Assembly (NCBI GenBank): GCA_050485485.1
Contig: JBJHBM010000001.1
Span: 186,001-250,000 of the forward strand
Direction: 5' to 3'
DNA length: 64,000 bases
Source: WHSO01 sp050485485
GTDB taxonomy: Bacteria; Pseudomonadota; Alphaproteobacteria; SMXQ01
Shown: in pieces, positions 24,625 through 33,402 of the stretch
Layout of the letters: every line of letters begins with the position of its first letter
Position numbering within the stretch: position 1 is the stretch's first letter
Made by a program: the position numbers and the translations under genes
The notes under the pieces: generated by a model
Seen by the model: the letters and a program-made list of their open reading frames with translations, nothing else
Told to the model about the DNA's origin: nothing
Database searches by the model: none

Positions 24625-24948
24625 ATGGCGCCCATCATACTCTACGTCACGGCCTCGACCGTCGAAGAGGCCGCCCACATCGGCCGTGCCCTCGTGGAGG
24701 AGCGGCTGTGCGCCTGCGCCAGCGTGATTCCGGGGGTGCGCTCCTTCTACTGGTGGGAGGGCGAGGTGCAGGACGACCCGGAGGCGGTCCTGATCGCCAA
24801 GACGACCGAGGATCGCGTGACGGCGGCGACCGAGCGGGTAAGGAAGCTCCACAGCTATGCCGTTCCTTGCGTTGCCGCGGTGCCGATCACGGGCGGCAAC
24901 GCGCCGTTCCTCGATTGGGTCGCGGCCGAGACCCGGCGCGTGCGGTAG
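24625..24948 (+). CDS. cutA: Divalent-cation tolerance protein CutA
   Basis: The 107-residue CutA1 protein forms a trimeric ferredoxin-like fold. It has the family pattern PIILYVTASTVEEAAHIGRA, EERLCACASVIPGVRSFYWW, and LIAKTTEDRV followed by LHSYAVPCV. ATG 24625 is chosen after GGGGAGGA; upstream in-frame starts are unconserved. It stands between divergent accessory genes and a large carrier gene. Confidence 0.94.
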   Translation: MAPIILYVTASTVEEAAHIGRALVEERLCACASVIPGVRSFYWWEGEVQDDPEAVLIAKTTEDRVTAATERVRKLHSYAVPCVAAVPITGGNAPFLDWVAAETRRVR

Positions 24949-25068
24949 TCTGACGCGCAGACGGCGCTTGGGAATGCCGTCGAAACGCCATAATCTCGCG
25001 CTTTAAACGATAAGGCTCCGCGCGTTCGGGCGACGGTTGCCGCGCCAATGGGGAACGGAGCAGGGGGC

Positions 25069-26454
25069 ATGACGCGTCTCGAGGGGCATCTGTCGGCGAC
25101 GCTCGCGCGGGTGGCGAGCGTCCGGCCGCAGGAGGTCGGGGCGGCACTGTGGGCCTTCGCCTACTTCTTCTGCCTGCTGTCGAGCTACTACATCCTCCGG
25201 CCGCTGCGCGACGAGATGGGCGTCGCCGCCGGGGTCGAGAATCTCCACCTCCTGTTCACCGCGACGTTCTTCGCCATGCTGGCGGCGATGCCGGTGTTCG
25301 GTGCGGTCGTGGCGCGCTTTCCCCGGCGCGTGTTCGTGCCGTGGGTCTACCGCTTCTTCGTCCTCAACATCCTGATCTTCTTCGCTCTGCTGACCTGGAC
25401 CGACAGCCATGTCCATGTCGCCCGCGCGTTCTTCGTGTGGGTTTCCGTATTCAACCTGTTCGTCGTGACGGTGTTCTGGTCGTTCATGGCGGACCTGTTC
25501 TCCAACGCCCAGGGCAAGCGGCTGTTCGGCTTCATCGCGGCGGGCGGCACGGTCGGCGCGCTGTTGGGGCCGACACTGACGGCGACGCTCGCGGTACCGC
25601 TCGGGCCGGTCAACCTGCTGCTGGTCTCGGCGGTGCTGCTGGAACTCGCGGTGTGGTGCGTGTTCCGCCTGCTGAGGCGGGCGGACGATCTGCGCGCGAC
25701 CGCACACACCGCAGTGGAGGAAGCGCCGGTCCAGACAGCCGCGGCGCCGGCCGAGAGCGACGGCAAAGCCGCCAACGAGGCGGTGATCGGCGGCGGCATC
25801 TTCGCCGGCCTCCTCCATGTCCTGCGCAACGTCTACCTGCTGATGATCAGCGGCCACATCCTGTTCCTCACCGTGACCGCGACCTTCCTCTATTTCATGC
25901 AGGCCGAGATCGTGGCCGGCGCCTTCGACGATCCTGCCGAGCGCACTCGCATGTTCGCGCTGATCGACCTCGCGGTCGGCCTCGCGACCCTGTTGGTCCA
26001 GATTTTCGCGACCGGGCGGCTGATCCGTCGTTTCGGGGTCGCGACGGCGCTCTCGTTCACGCCGGTGGTGACCCTGCTCGGCTTCCTCGCGCTTGCGCTG
26101 TCGCCCGTTCTCGTGGTGATCGTCGCCTTCCAGGCGTTGCGCCGCGCGGCCGATTTCGCCGTCACCAACCCGGCGCGCGAGATACTGTTCACGGTGGTGC
26201 CGCGCGAGGACAAGTACAAGTCCAAGAACTTCCTCGACACGGCGGTGTTCCGGGGCGGCGACCTCGTCGGCGCCTGGATCTACCGGGGCCTCAAGGGCAT
26301 GGGCCTCGACCTCGCCGGCGTCGCGGTGGTGGCGGTGCCGCTCGCCGCCGCCTGGATGGCACTGGTGGTGTTCCTCGGCCGCAAGCAGGACGAACTGGCG
26401 CGCGCGCCGACGCCGGACGCGGCCGGGCATCCGGCCGCGAGACCCGCGGAATGA
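25069..26454 (+). CDS. NTP/NDP-translocase-like MFS transporter
   Basis: The 461-residue protein has about 12 membrane helices and the motif SSYYILRPLRDEMGV near the N-terminus that is shared with ADP/ATP translocase-like carriers (Npt/Tlc group), plus a central loop of about 40 polar residues. The later ALRRAADFAVTNPAREILFT and KYKSKNFLDTAVFRGGD segments also fit that group. Free-living bacteria carry such proteins with unknown substrates. ATG 25069 has GGAG at good spacing; ATG 25048 lacks one. The next gene, a Tat-exported aldo/keto reductase, follows after 58 bases. Confidence 0.82.
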   Translation: MTRLEGHLSATLARVASVRPQEVGAALWAFAYFFCLLSSYYILRPLRDEMGVAAGVENLHLLFTATFFAMLAAMPVFGAVVARFPRRVFVPWVYRFFVLNILIFFALLTWTDSHVHVARAFFVWVSVFNLFVVTVFWSFMADLFSNAQGKRLFGFIAAGGTVGALLGPTLTATLAVPLGPVNLLLVSAVLLELAVWCVFRLLRRADDLRATAHTAVEEAPVQTAAAPAESDGKAANEAVIGGGIFAGLLHVLRNVYLLMISGHILFLTVTATFLYFMQAEIVAGAFDDPAERTRMFALIDLAVGLATLLVQIFATGRLIRRFGVATALSFTPVVTLLGFLALALSPVLVVIVAFQALRRAADFAVTNPAREILFTVVPREDKYKSKNFLDTAVFRGGDLVGAWIYRGLKGMGLDLAGVAVVAVPLAAAWMALVVFLGRKQDELARAPTPDAAGHPAARPAE

Positions 26455-26512
26455 CACGAATCGAACCGCGTTCACATGAACCCATGAAGACGATGACGCA
26501 ACGGAGAGATAT

Positions 26513-27475
26513 ATGACGACGAACCGTTTTCACGGCGGTCCCCGCCTCACCCGCAAGGCGTTTCTCCGCTCTTCCGCGGCGGCGGCCGGAGTCGCCGCAC
26601 TGGGCGGCCTCGGCCTCGGCGGCCTCGCCGCACCCGCGCGCGCGGCCGGGCTGATCACGCGTCCGATCCCGTCCTCGGGCGAGCAGATTCCCATCGTCGG
26701 CCTCGGCACCGCGCGCGTGTTCGACGTGCCCGAGGGCGATTCCAAGCTGCCGACCCTCAAGGCGACGGTGGATACCTTCGTCAAGGGCGGCGGCAAGGTG
26801 ATCGACTGCTCGCCCACCTACGGCCGGGCCGAGGCCGTGGTCGGCCATTTCATTCACGAGCTCGGCTACCGCGACCGCGTGTTCTACGCGACCAAGATCT
26901 CGACCGAGGGCGAAGCCAACGGTATCAGGCAGGTCGAGCAGGCGCTCAAGGAGTGGCATACGGACCGCTTCGACCTGCTGCAGGTCCACAACATCCGCGA
27001 CTACGAGACCCAGATCCGGACGATCCGCCGCCTCAAGGACGAAGGCAAGGTGCGCTACATCGGCGTCACCACCTCGTTCCCGCGCGACTACGACCGTTAC
27101 GTCGAGCTGCTCAAGAGGGAGAAGCTCGACACCATGCAGATCAACTATTCGGTCGAGCAGCCCGCGTCGGAAGAGCGCGTCCTGGCGGCCGCCAAGGACA
27201 TCGGCATCGCCGTCATCATCAACCGCCCGTTCGCGCTGGCGGCCACCTTCCGCAAGGTCCGTGGCAAGCCGCTGCCCGAGTGGGCGGGCGAACTCGGCAT
27301 CAAGAGCTGGGCCCAGTACTTCCTCAAGTTCGTGCTGAGCCACCCGGCCGTGACCTGCGCCATCCCCGGTACCGACACACCCGAGTACATGGTGGACAAC
27401 CTCGGCGCGGCGACAGGGCCGATGCCCGACGCGGCCATGCGCGACAGGATGCTGGCGCATTACAAATCGCTCTAG
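26513..27475 (+). CDS. Aldo/keto reductase with Tat-like signal, second copy
   Basis: The 320-residue protein begins with a long basic n-region, TRKAFLRSS (RK variant of the twin-arginine motif), a hydrophobic Gly/Ala/Leu stretch and APARAAG as probable cut site. Catalytic residues are Asp and Tyr of DCSPTYGRAE, Lys of YATKIST and His of LQVHNIRDYE. It shares IPxSGEQIP, AVTCAIPGTDTPEYMVDN and overall length with the gene at 16055-17005. In the cofactor loop the first copy has Arg (GTDRPDH) where this has Thr (GTDTPEY). A strong terminator follows. Confidence 0.88.
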   Translation: MTTNRFHGGPRLTRKAFLRSSAAAAGVAALGGLGLGGLAAPARAAGLITRPIPSSGEQIPIVGLGTARVFDVPEGDSKLPTLKATVDTFVKGGGKVIDCSPTYGRAEAVVGHFIHELGYRDRVFYATKISTEGEANGIRQVEQALKEWHTDRFDLLQVHNIRDYETQIRTIRRLKDEGKVRYIGVTTSFPRDYDRYVELLKREKLDTMQINYSVEQPASEERVLAAAKDIGIAVIINRPFALAATFRKVRGKPLPEWAGELGIKSWAQYFLKFVLSHPAVTCAIPGTDTPEYMVDNLGAATGPMPDAAMRDRMLAHYKSL

Positions 27476-27495
27476 CCAAGGGGATGCCGGAGGCG

Positions 27496-27533
27496 GCCCG
27501 GTCCGGGGAAATCTCTCCGGGCCGGGCTTTTTT
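27496..27533 (+). terminator. Intrinsic terminator after the second aldo/keto reductase
   Basis: GCCCGGTCCGGGGA and TCTCCGGGCCGGGC pair over 14 positions with two G-T wobbles around a four-base loop, followed by six Ts (27528-27533). It ends the carrier/reductase unit. Confidence 0.92.
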
Positions 27534-27620
27534 CTCGCCTATGCCGATTTGCATTGCGGTCCGGCCTAGATCGAAATAAATATCCCATCCGGGGACTGTA
27601 AAATTCAGGGGACCCTCGAC

Positions 27621-27692
27621 ATGACCGTCTCGCATACGCGCTTGCGCGCTGCGCGCCGTTGGCCCGTGCGGACGGCCAGGATGACGCCTTGA
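27621..27692 (+). CDS. Possible 23-codon leader peptide before the type I exporter
   Basis: ATG 27621 has a good AGGGGA ribosome-binding site 8 bases upstream. The frame reads a strongly basic peptide beginning MTVSHTRLRAARRW and stops at TGA 27690-27692, overlapping TTG 27689 of the exporter (TTGA). It could be a leader that couples translation, or the true exporter N-terminus separated by a one-base indel. No homologue is recognised. Confidence 0.35.
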   Translation: MTVSHTRLRAARRWPVRTARMTP

Positions 27693-29449
27693 CTGCCTAC
27701 GCCGCCACGCCTGGCGATCCGTTGAAGGATGCGCTCGCCACCTCGCGCGGTGCGTTCATGGCGACGCTCGCCTTCAGCCTGTTCATCAACCTGCTGCTGT
27801 TCGTCGTGCCGCTCTACATGCTGCAGATGTACGACCGCGTGCTGTCGAGCCGCAGCATACCGACGCTGGTCCTGTTGACCGTGATTGCGGTCGGCCTGCT
27901 GGCGGTGATGGGGCTGCTGGAAGGCGTGCGCTCCCGCCTGCTGGTGCGCACCGGCGTGAAGCTCGATTCCCAGGTCAACTCGACTGTGTTCGACGCGCTG
28001 TTCCGGGGCGGCATCGCAGGCACCCAGCGCAACGCCCAGCCGCTCCGCGATCTCGAGACGGTGCGCGACTTCCTGACCGGCTCGGGCCTGATCGCGCTGT
28101 GCGATGCGCCGTGGGCGCCGCTGTTCATTGCCGTGTGCTTCCTGTTCCATCCGCTGCTCGGCTTCGTCGCGCTGGCGGGCGCGGTGGTGATCCTGGCGCT
28201 CGCTCTCGTCAACGAGAAGGCGACCCGTGCGATGCTGGTGGAAGCCTCGCGCACCAAGGTCGGCAGCACCGGCTTCGTCGACTCCTCCTTGCGCAACGCC
28301 GACGCGGTGCGCGCCATGGGCATGGCGCCTGCCATCTACCGCCGCTGGGCCGAAGGGCATGGCCGGGTGCTGGCGCTGCAGGCGGCGGCCAGCGACCGCT
28401 CGGGCGCCATCGTCGCCGCCACCAAGAGCCTCCGCATGATTCTGCAGGTCGCGGTGCTGGGCGTGGGCGCGTGGCTCGCGGTGCTGCAGGAGATCACGCC
28501 CGGCGCCATGATCGCGGCCTCGATCATCATGGCCCGCGCGCTCGCGCCGATCGAAATCGCGGTCGGCCAGTGGCGCGGCCTCGTCTCGGCCCGCAACGCC
28601 TACGGGCGGCTCGGGGCGCTGCTCGGCGCCATGCCGGCGGAAGCCGCGCACATGCGCCTGCCGCGCCCGACCGGCGCGCTCCAGGTCGAGCGGCTGGTGG
28701 CGGCGCCGCCCGGCGTCTCGAAGCCGGTGCTAAAGGGCGTCGGTTTCACCCTGCGCGCGGGCGAATCGCTCGGCATCGTCGGGCCCAGCGCGGCTGGCAA
28801 GTCCACGCTCGCCCGCGTGCTGGTGGGGGTATGGCCGGCCGAGGCCGGCAGCGTCCGCCTCGACGGTTCGGAGATCGGCCAGTGGAGTCCCGAGGAACTT
28901 GGTCCCCACGTCGGCTACCTGCCGCAGGAGGTGGATCTCTTCGCGGGCACGGTGGCGGAGAACATCGCCCGCTTCCAGGCGGTGGAGGCAGAGGCCGTGG
29001 TGGCAGCCGCGTGCAAGGCCGGTGTGCACGAGATGATCCAACGCCTGCCCGACGGCTACGACACCGAGATCGGCGACGGGGGGCGCGGCCTGTCGGGCGG
29101 CCAGCGCCAGTGCGTCGCGCTCGCGCGCGCCCTGTTCGGCGATCCTGCCCTGATCGTGCTCGACGAGCCCAACGCCAATCTCGACACGACCGGGGAGGGC
29201 GCGCTGGTCGCCGCGCTCGAGGCGCTGAAGAAGGAAGGCCGCACCGTGGTCCTCATCAGCCACCGGCCGAGCGTCATCGCGCATGTGGACAAGATCATGG
29301 TGCTCAACGCGGGCACCATCGAGCGCCTGGGGGAGCGCGAAGCGGTTCTCGCCACGCTCACGCGCCCGACGCCTGTGGGCGAGCGCGCCGAGGGCGGTCC
29401 AGCGCCGGGCACCTCGATTCCGATCTCTCCCTTCAAAGGCCGGCCATGA
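27689..29449 (+). CDS. Type I secretion system ABC permease/ATPase (PrtD family)
   Basis: The protein, 586 residues from TTG 27689, has an ABC membrane domain (first helix region GAFMATLAFSLFINLLLFVV, then VVPLYMLQMYDRVLSSRSIP, typical of PrtD/LapB-type exporters) and a C-terminal nucleotide-binding domain: Walker A GPSAAGKST, signature LSGGQRQ, Walker B LIVLDEPNANLD, and switch His in LISHRPS. There is no N-terminal C39 peptidase. TTG 27689 has AGGA 7 bases upstream; TTG 27659 in the same frame has none. It overlaps the fusion-protein gene by ATGA. Confidence 0.88.
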   Translation: MTAYAATPGDPLKDALATSRGAFMATLAFSLFINLLLFVVPLYMLQMYDRVLSSRSIPTLVLLTVIAVGLLAVMGLLEGVRSRLLVRTGVKLDSQVNSTVFDALFRGGIAGTQRNAQPLRDLETVRDFLTGSGLIALCDAPWAPLFIAVCFLFHPLLGFVALAGAVVILALALVNEKATRAMLVEASRTKVGSTGFVDSSLRNADAVRAMGMAPAIYRRWAEGHGRVLALQAAASDRSGAIVAATKSLRMILQVAVLGVGAWLAVLQEITPGAMIAASIIMARALAPIEIAVGQWRGLVSARNAYGRLGALLGAMPAEAAHMRLPRPTGALQVERLVAAPPGVSKPVLKGVGFTLRAGESLGIVGPSAAGKSTLARVLVGVWPAEAGSVRLDGSEIGQWSPEELGPHVGYLPQEVDLFAGTVAENIARFQAVEAEAVVAAACKAGVHEMIQRLPDGYDTEIGDGGRGLSGGQRQCVALARALFGDPALIVLDEPNANLDTTGEGALVAALEALKKEGRTVVLISHRPSVIAHVDKIMVLNAGTIERLGEREAVLATLTRPTPVGERAEGGPAPGTSIPISPFKGRP

Positions 29450-30828
29450 GCCATCCGAATCCCAAATCCGAAGAGCCACCCCAGGCCGGCGTCGTGCGGC
29501 TGGACCGCCGTGCTGCCGCAGCGCCGGTGCCCGCGGCCGCGCCGTCGGACGCGCGCCGCCCCATCGCGGCGGGGCTCGCCATCGTCGCCGCGGCGTTCGG
29601 CGGCTTCGGCCTGTGGGCGCTGCTGGCGCCGCTCGATAGCGCCGTGGTCGCGCCCGGCGTGGTCGCGGTGGAAAGCAGCCGCAAGGCCGTGCAGCACAGG
29701 GAAGGGGGCATCGTCGCCGAGATTCTGGTACGCGAAGGCCAGGAGGTGGCGGCGGGCGCGGTGCTGGTGCGCCTCGACGCGACAGAGGCCCGCGCGCGCG
29801 TGGCCGCGCTTCGGGCCCGGCTCGACGCGGCGCTCACCCAGCAGGCGCGCCTGGCCGCCGAGCGCGACGATGCGAAGAGCATCGTTTTTGCCGAGGAGTT
29901 GCACACGCGCGCCGCGACGGACGCGCGGCTCGCCTCCCTGATGACGGGAGAGGAGCGCCAGTTCGCCGAGCGCCGCCAGTCGCTCGCTGGCCAAGTGCGC
30001 ATCCTGGAGCAGCGCATCGCCCAACTGCGCGAGGAGATCGCGGGACTCGCCTCCCTGGTGCTCGCCAACGAGCGCCAGACGGCGCTCATGGAGGACGAGT
30101 TGGTCGGCCTGCGCGAACTCTACGAGAAGGGCTACTATCCGCGTACCCGCATCCTCGCGATGGAACGTGAGCTGGCGCGCCTCGCGGGCGAGCGCGGCTC
30201 GAACATCGCCGCCATCGCGCGCGCTGAGAACGCCATCGGCGAATCCCGCATGCAGATCCTCCAGCTGCGCCAGGGGCGCCAGGAGGATGTGGTGGCGCAG
30301 CTCCGCGAGGTTGCCGCGCAGATCAACGAGAACGAGGAGCACTTTCTGGTAGCGGCCGACATGCTGCGGCGGACGGAGATCGTGGCGCCGCAGGCCGGGC
30401 GCGTGCAGGGCGTCAAGGTCCATACCGTGGGCGGCGTGGTCGCGCCGCAGGCGGAGCTGATGCAGATCGTGCCGCTGGACGACCGGCTTGTGGTCGAGGC
30501 GCGGGTCAATCCCGCCGACATCGACAACGTGGGCGTCGGCCAGGAGGCCCAGGTGCGGCTCACCGCCTTCAGCGTCCGCACGACGCCGGTGATCGAGGGA
30601 CGTGTGGCGACCCTGTCCGCCGACCGCATGATCGACGAGCGCACCAGCCAGCCCTATTACTTGGCCCGCATCGAAGTACCGGAGGAGGAACTGCGCAAGC
30701 TCTCGGACCGGCCGCTGCAGGCGGGCATGCCCGCCGACGTCATCATCGCCACCGGCAGCCGCACCCTGTTCCAGTACCTCGTGAAGCCGCTGTCGGACGG
30801 CATCGCCACCGGCCTGCGCGAGCCCTGA
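29446..30828 (+). CDS. Type I secretion periplasmic adaptor (HlyD family)
   Basis: The 460-residue adaptor starts at ATG 29446, overlapping the exporter stop. A proline/alanine-rich cytoplasmic tail is followed by one membrane helix (about residues 45-65), then a biotinyl-lipoyl-like segment beginning SRKAVQHREGGIVAEILVRE, a long coiled-coil hairpin of about 200 residues, and a C-terminal beta-barrel (VVAPQAELMQIVPLDDRL). Its partner is the ABC transporter just upstream. An outer-membrane TolC and an RTX-type substrate are not encoded nearby. Confidence 0.92.
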   Translation: MSHPNPKSEEPPQAGVVRLDRRAAAAPVPAAAPSDARRPIAAGLAIVAAAFGGFGLWALLAPLDSAVVAPGVVAVESSRKAVQHREGGIVAEILVREGQEVAAGAVLVRLDATEARARVAALRARLDAALTQQARLAAERDDAKSIVFAEELHTRAATDARLASLMTGEERQFAERRQSLAGQVRILEQRIAQLREEIAGLASLVLANERQTALMEDELVGLRELYEKGYYPRTRILAMERELARLAGERGSNIAAIARAENAIGESRMQILQLRQGRQEDVVAQLREVAAQINENEEHFLVAADMLRRTEIVAPQAGRVQGVKVHTVGGVVAPQAELMQIVPLDDRLVVEARVNPADIDNVGVGQEAQVRLTAFSVRTTPVIEGRVATLSADRMIDERTSQPYYLARIEVPEEELRKLSDRPLQAGMPADVIIATGSRTLFQYLVKPLSDGIATGLREP

Positions 30829-30841
30829 GAGTCCACGAAGT

Positions 30842-32140
30842 TCAGCTGCCCAGCGCTTGGTCCATGTCGGCGATCAGGTCTTCGATGTCCTCGATCCCGG
30901 CGGAGATTCGCACCACGTCGTCGCCTGCGCCGGCCGCCGCCCGTTGCTCCGGCGAGAGTTGGCGATGGGTGGTCGAGGCCGGGTGGATAATGAGCGAGCG
31001 GGTATCCCCGATATTGGCGAGGTGGGAGAACAGGCGGCATGTTTCGACCAGCCGGCGCCCCGCCTCGTATCCCGCTTTGAGCCCGAAGGTGAACACCGCC
31101 CCCGCACCTTCCGGCAGGTACTTGCGCGCGAGCTCGTGGCACGGGCTCGACGGCAGGCCGGCGTAGGATACCCAGGCCACGTCCTCGCGCGCCTCCAGCC
31201 ACGAGGCAAGGGTGGCGGCATTGCGCGATTGGCGCGCCATGCGGAGCGTCAGCGTCTCGCAGCCGGTGAGCGTGAGGAAGGCGGTCATCGGCGCCATCGC
31301 CGGGCCGAAATCGCGCAGGCCCACCGCGTGCCCGTAGACGGTGTAGGCGAGCTTGCCGAACTTCTCCGCGAACACGGTGCCGTGATAGGCGGAGGAAGGC
31401 GCGGCGAGGGCGGGGTAGCGCGCGTCCCAGGAAAAATTGCCCGAATCCACGATGGCCCCGCCGATGGCGTTGCCGTGCCCGCCGATGAATTTCGTAGTGG
31501 AATGGACCACGATGTCGGCGCCCCATTCGATGGGGCGCATCAGGGCCGGTGTCGCCAGCGTGTTGTCCACCACCAGCGGCAGGCGCGCTTCGTGCGTGGC
31601 GGCGGCCATGCGCTCGATGTCTACAACAAGCCCGCCTGGGTTGGACAGGCTCTCGGTGAAGACGAGCCGGGTTTCGGGCCGGATCGCCGCCCGCACCGCG
31701 CCCATGTCGGTCGCGTCCACGAAGGTCGACTCCCAGCCGAGCCGCCGGAACGATTGCCCGATCTGCGTCACCGAGCCGCCGTAGAGATAGCGCGAGGCGA
31801 CGATGTGCGCGCCGGGTTCCATCAGAGGCAGGAAGGCGAGGAATTGCGCGGCGTGGCCCGAGGCGCAGGCGGTGGCGCCGACGCCGCCTTCGAGCGCGGC
31901 GAGCTTGCCTTCCAGCGCCTGGACGGTCGGGTTGGTGATGCGCGAATAGATAGGTCCGAACTCGTCGAGATCGAACAGGCGCGCGGCGTGGTCCGCGTCC
32001 TCGAAGACGTAGGACGCGGTCTGGTAGATCGGCGTGATGCGGGCGCCGGTTGCCGGGTCCGGCACCGTGCCGCCGTGGACAGCCCGCGTCGTCAGGCCGC
32101 GCATGGGCGGGGACGGGGGGCGACGCTGATCCTTGCTCAT
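30842..32140 (-). CDS. O-acetylhomoserine aminocarboxypropyltransferase (MetY-like)
   Basis: This 432-residue PLP enzyme of the Cys/Met metabolism family has the lysine K217 in VVHSTTKFIGGHGN, the tyrosine/arginine pair in GPIYSRITNP and an ASGHAAQFLA segment. Its length is that of O-acetylhomoserine sulfhydrylases, which make homocysteine from sulfide, and not the shorter cystathionine synthases (about 390 residues). GAAGGA precedes the start. It converges on the adaptor gene with only 13 bases between, and diverges from rplM. No SAM riboswitch pattern is visible upstream. Confidence 0.88.
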   Translation of the reverse strand: MSKDQRRPPSPPMRGLTTRAVHGGTVPDPATGARITPIYQTASYVFEDADHAARLFDLDEFGPIYSRITNPTVQALEGKLAALEGGVGATACASGHAAQFLAFLPLMEPGAHIVASRYLYGGSVTQIGQSFRRLGWESTFVDATDMGAVRAAIRPETRLVFTESLSNPGGLVVDIERMAAATHEARLPLVVDNTLATPALMRPIEWGADIVVHSTTKFIGGHGNAIGGAIVDSGNFSWDARYPALAAPSSAYHGTVFAEKFGKLAYTVYGHAVGLRDFGPAMAPMTAFLTLTGCETLTLRMARQSRNAATLASWLEAREDVAWVSYAGLPSSPCHELARKYLPEGAGAVFTFGLKAGYEAGRRLVETCRLFSHLANIGDTRSLIIHPASTTHRQLSPEQRAAAGAGDDVVRISAGIEDIEDLIADMDQALGS

Positions 32141-32314
32141 GATGGTCCTTCGGGGCTTGCGGGCGGGCGCGGGTAGCCAATAGCACGCTGTCCGGCTTTG
32201 GCGAAGGCTCGCGGCGAATTCTCCATGTTCGGCAGGAGTTTGTGCGGAAGCGACACCCCAATACGCTACTATTTTACATCATTCCTAACCCAAGGAAAAA
32301 CCATCCGAATTGCG

Positions 32315-32342
32315 TTGACTTGGACGTTTTCGATGGCATACT
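32315..32342 (+). promoter_or_regulatory. Probable promoter of rplM-rpsI
   Basis: TTGACT (32315-32320) and CATACT (32337-32342) with 16 bases between match the sigma-70 consensus at 5 and 4 positions and lie about 65 bases before ATG 32406 in an otherwise AT-richer stretch. Confidence 0.5.
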
Positions 32343-32405
32343 CCGCGCCTCTGTAAGACGGGCCGGCGCGGCGTTGCGCGGCTGCCGCCCAACGAGGATT
32401 GGACC

Positions 32406-32870
32406 ATGAAGACCTACAATCTGCGGCCGAAGGACATCGAGAAGAAGTGGATTCTGATCGATGCCGAGGGCCTGGTGCTCGGGCGCCTCGCGGCGATCGT
32501 CGCGGACCGGCTGCGCGGCAAGCACCTTCCGGCCTACACGCCGCACATGGACTGCGGCGACAACGTCATCGTCGTCAATGCCGAGAAGGTGCGCCTCACC
32601 GGCAAGAAGCTGACCGACAAATTCTACTACCGCCATACCGGCTATCCGGGCGGCATCAAGGAGACGACCCCGGCCAAGGTGCTCGGCGGCGCCCATCCCG
32701 AGCGGGTGATCCAGCTCGCGGTCGAGCGCATGGTGCCGCGCGGGCCGCTCGGTCGCCAACAGATGAAGAACCTCCGCGTCTACGCGGGCGCGGCCCATCC
32801 CCACGAGGCCCAGAGCCCCCAGGTGCTCGACGTGGCCGGGATGAACCGCAAGAACGTGAGGAGCAAGTAA
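32406..32870 (+). CDS. rplM: 50S ribosomal protein L13
   Basis: The 154-residue protein has the L13 pattern KKWILIDAEGLVLGRLAAIV, GDNVIVVNAEKVRLTGKK, YYRHTGYPGGIKE and VERMVPRGPLGRQQMKNLRV. GAGGA precedes ATG 32406. It forms the universal rplM-rpsI operon with the next gene, two bases downstream. Confidence 0.98.
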   Translation: MKTYNLRPKDIEKKWILIDAEGLVLGRLAAIVADRLRGKHLPAYTPHMDCGDNVIVVNAEKVRLTGKKLTDKFYYRHTGYPGGIKETTPAKVLGGAHPERVIQLAVERMVPRGPLGRQQMKNLRVYAGAAHPHEAQSPQVLDVAGMNRKNVRSK

Positions 32871-32872
32871 TA

Positions 32873-33376
32873 ATGGCCGACCAGGACCAGGATAAGGTTC
32901 GCACGCTCGGCGATCTCGCCGACCTCGGGACGGCCACGGGGACCGTCGCGGCGGAGCCCGCGCCGCTGCCCGAGCCCGAGATCGATGCCCAGGGCCGTTC
33001 CTACGCCACCGGCAAGCGCAAGGACGCCGTGGCGCGCGTGTGGGTGAAGCCGGGCTCCGGCAAGATCGTCATCAACGGTCGCACTGCCGAAATCTATTTC
33101 GCCCGTCCGGTGCTGCGCATGCTCATCAACCAGCCGTTCGCCGTTTCCAACCGCATGAACCAGTACGACGTCGAGTGCACGGTTGCGGGCGGCGGTCTGT
33201 CGGGCCAGGCCGGTGCCGTGCGCCACGGCATCTCCAAGGCGCTCACGCTCTATGAGCCGGCGCTGCGAAAGCCGCTCAAGCAGGTCGGCTTCCTCACCCG
33301 CGATTCGCGCGTGGTCGAGCGCAAGAAATACGGTCGCCACAAGGCGCGACGCAGCCACCAGTTCTCCAAGCGCTGA
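32873..33376 (+). CDS. rpsI: 30S ribosomal protein S9
   Basis: The 167-residue S9 has a non-conserved acidic N-terminal extension of about 40 residues, usual in alphaproteobacteria, then the core ATGKRKDAVARVWVKPGSGK and the C-terminal RKPLKQVGFLTRDSRVVERK with the basic tail ending SKR that reaches the P-site tRNA. ATG 32873 immediately follows the rplM stop (GTAATAATG). A strong terminator ends the operon. Confidence 0.97.
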   Translation: MADQDQDKVRTLGDLADLGTATGTVAAEPAPLPEPEIDAQGRSYATGKRKDAVARVWVKPGSGKIVINGRTAEIYFARPVLRMLINQPFAVSNRMNQYDVECTVAGGGLSGQAGAVRHGISKALTLYEPALRKPLKQVGFLTRDSRVVERKKYGRHKARRSHQFSKR

Positions 33377-33402
33377 TCCGCGAGGACGGAACCGCCTTTC
33401 CG

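Noticed and set aside
27659..27661. TTG 27659 as start of the type I exporter
   Set aside because: No ribosome-binding site precedes it; TTG 27689 has AGGA at 7 bases and overlaps the leader stop. It cannot be fully excluded.
32141..32405. SAM-II or SAM-I riboswitch in front of the MetY-like gene
   Set aside because: The minus-strand leader was read for the conserved SAM-II core and the GCTAAA-type end; neither was found.
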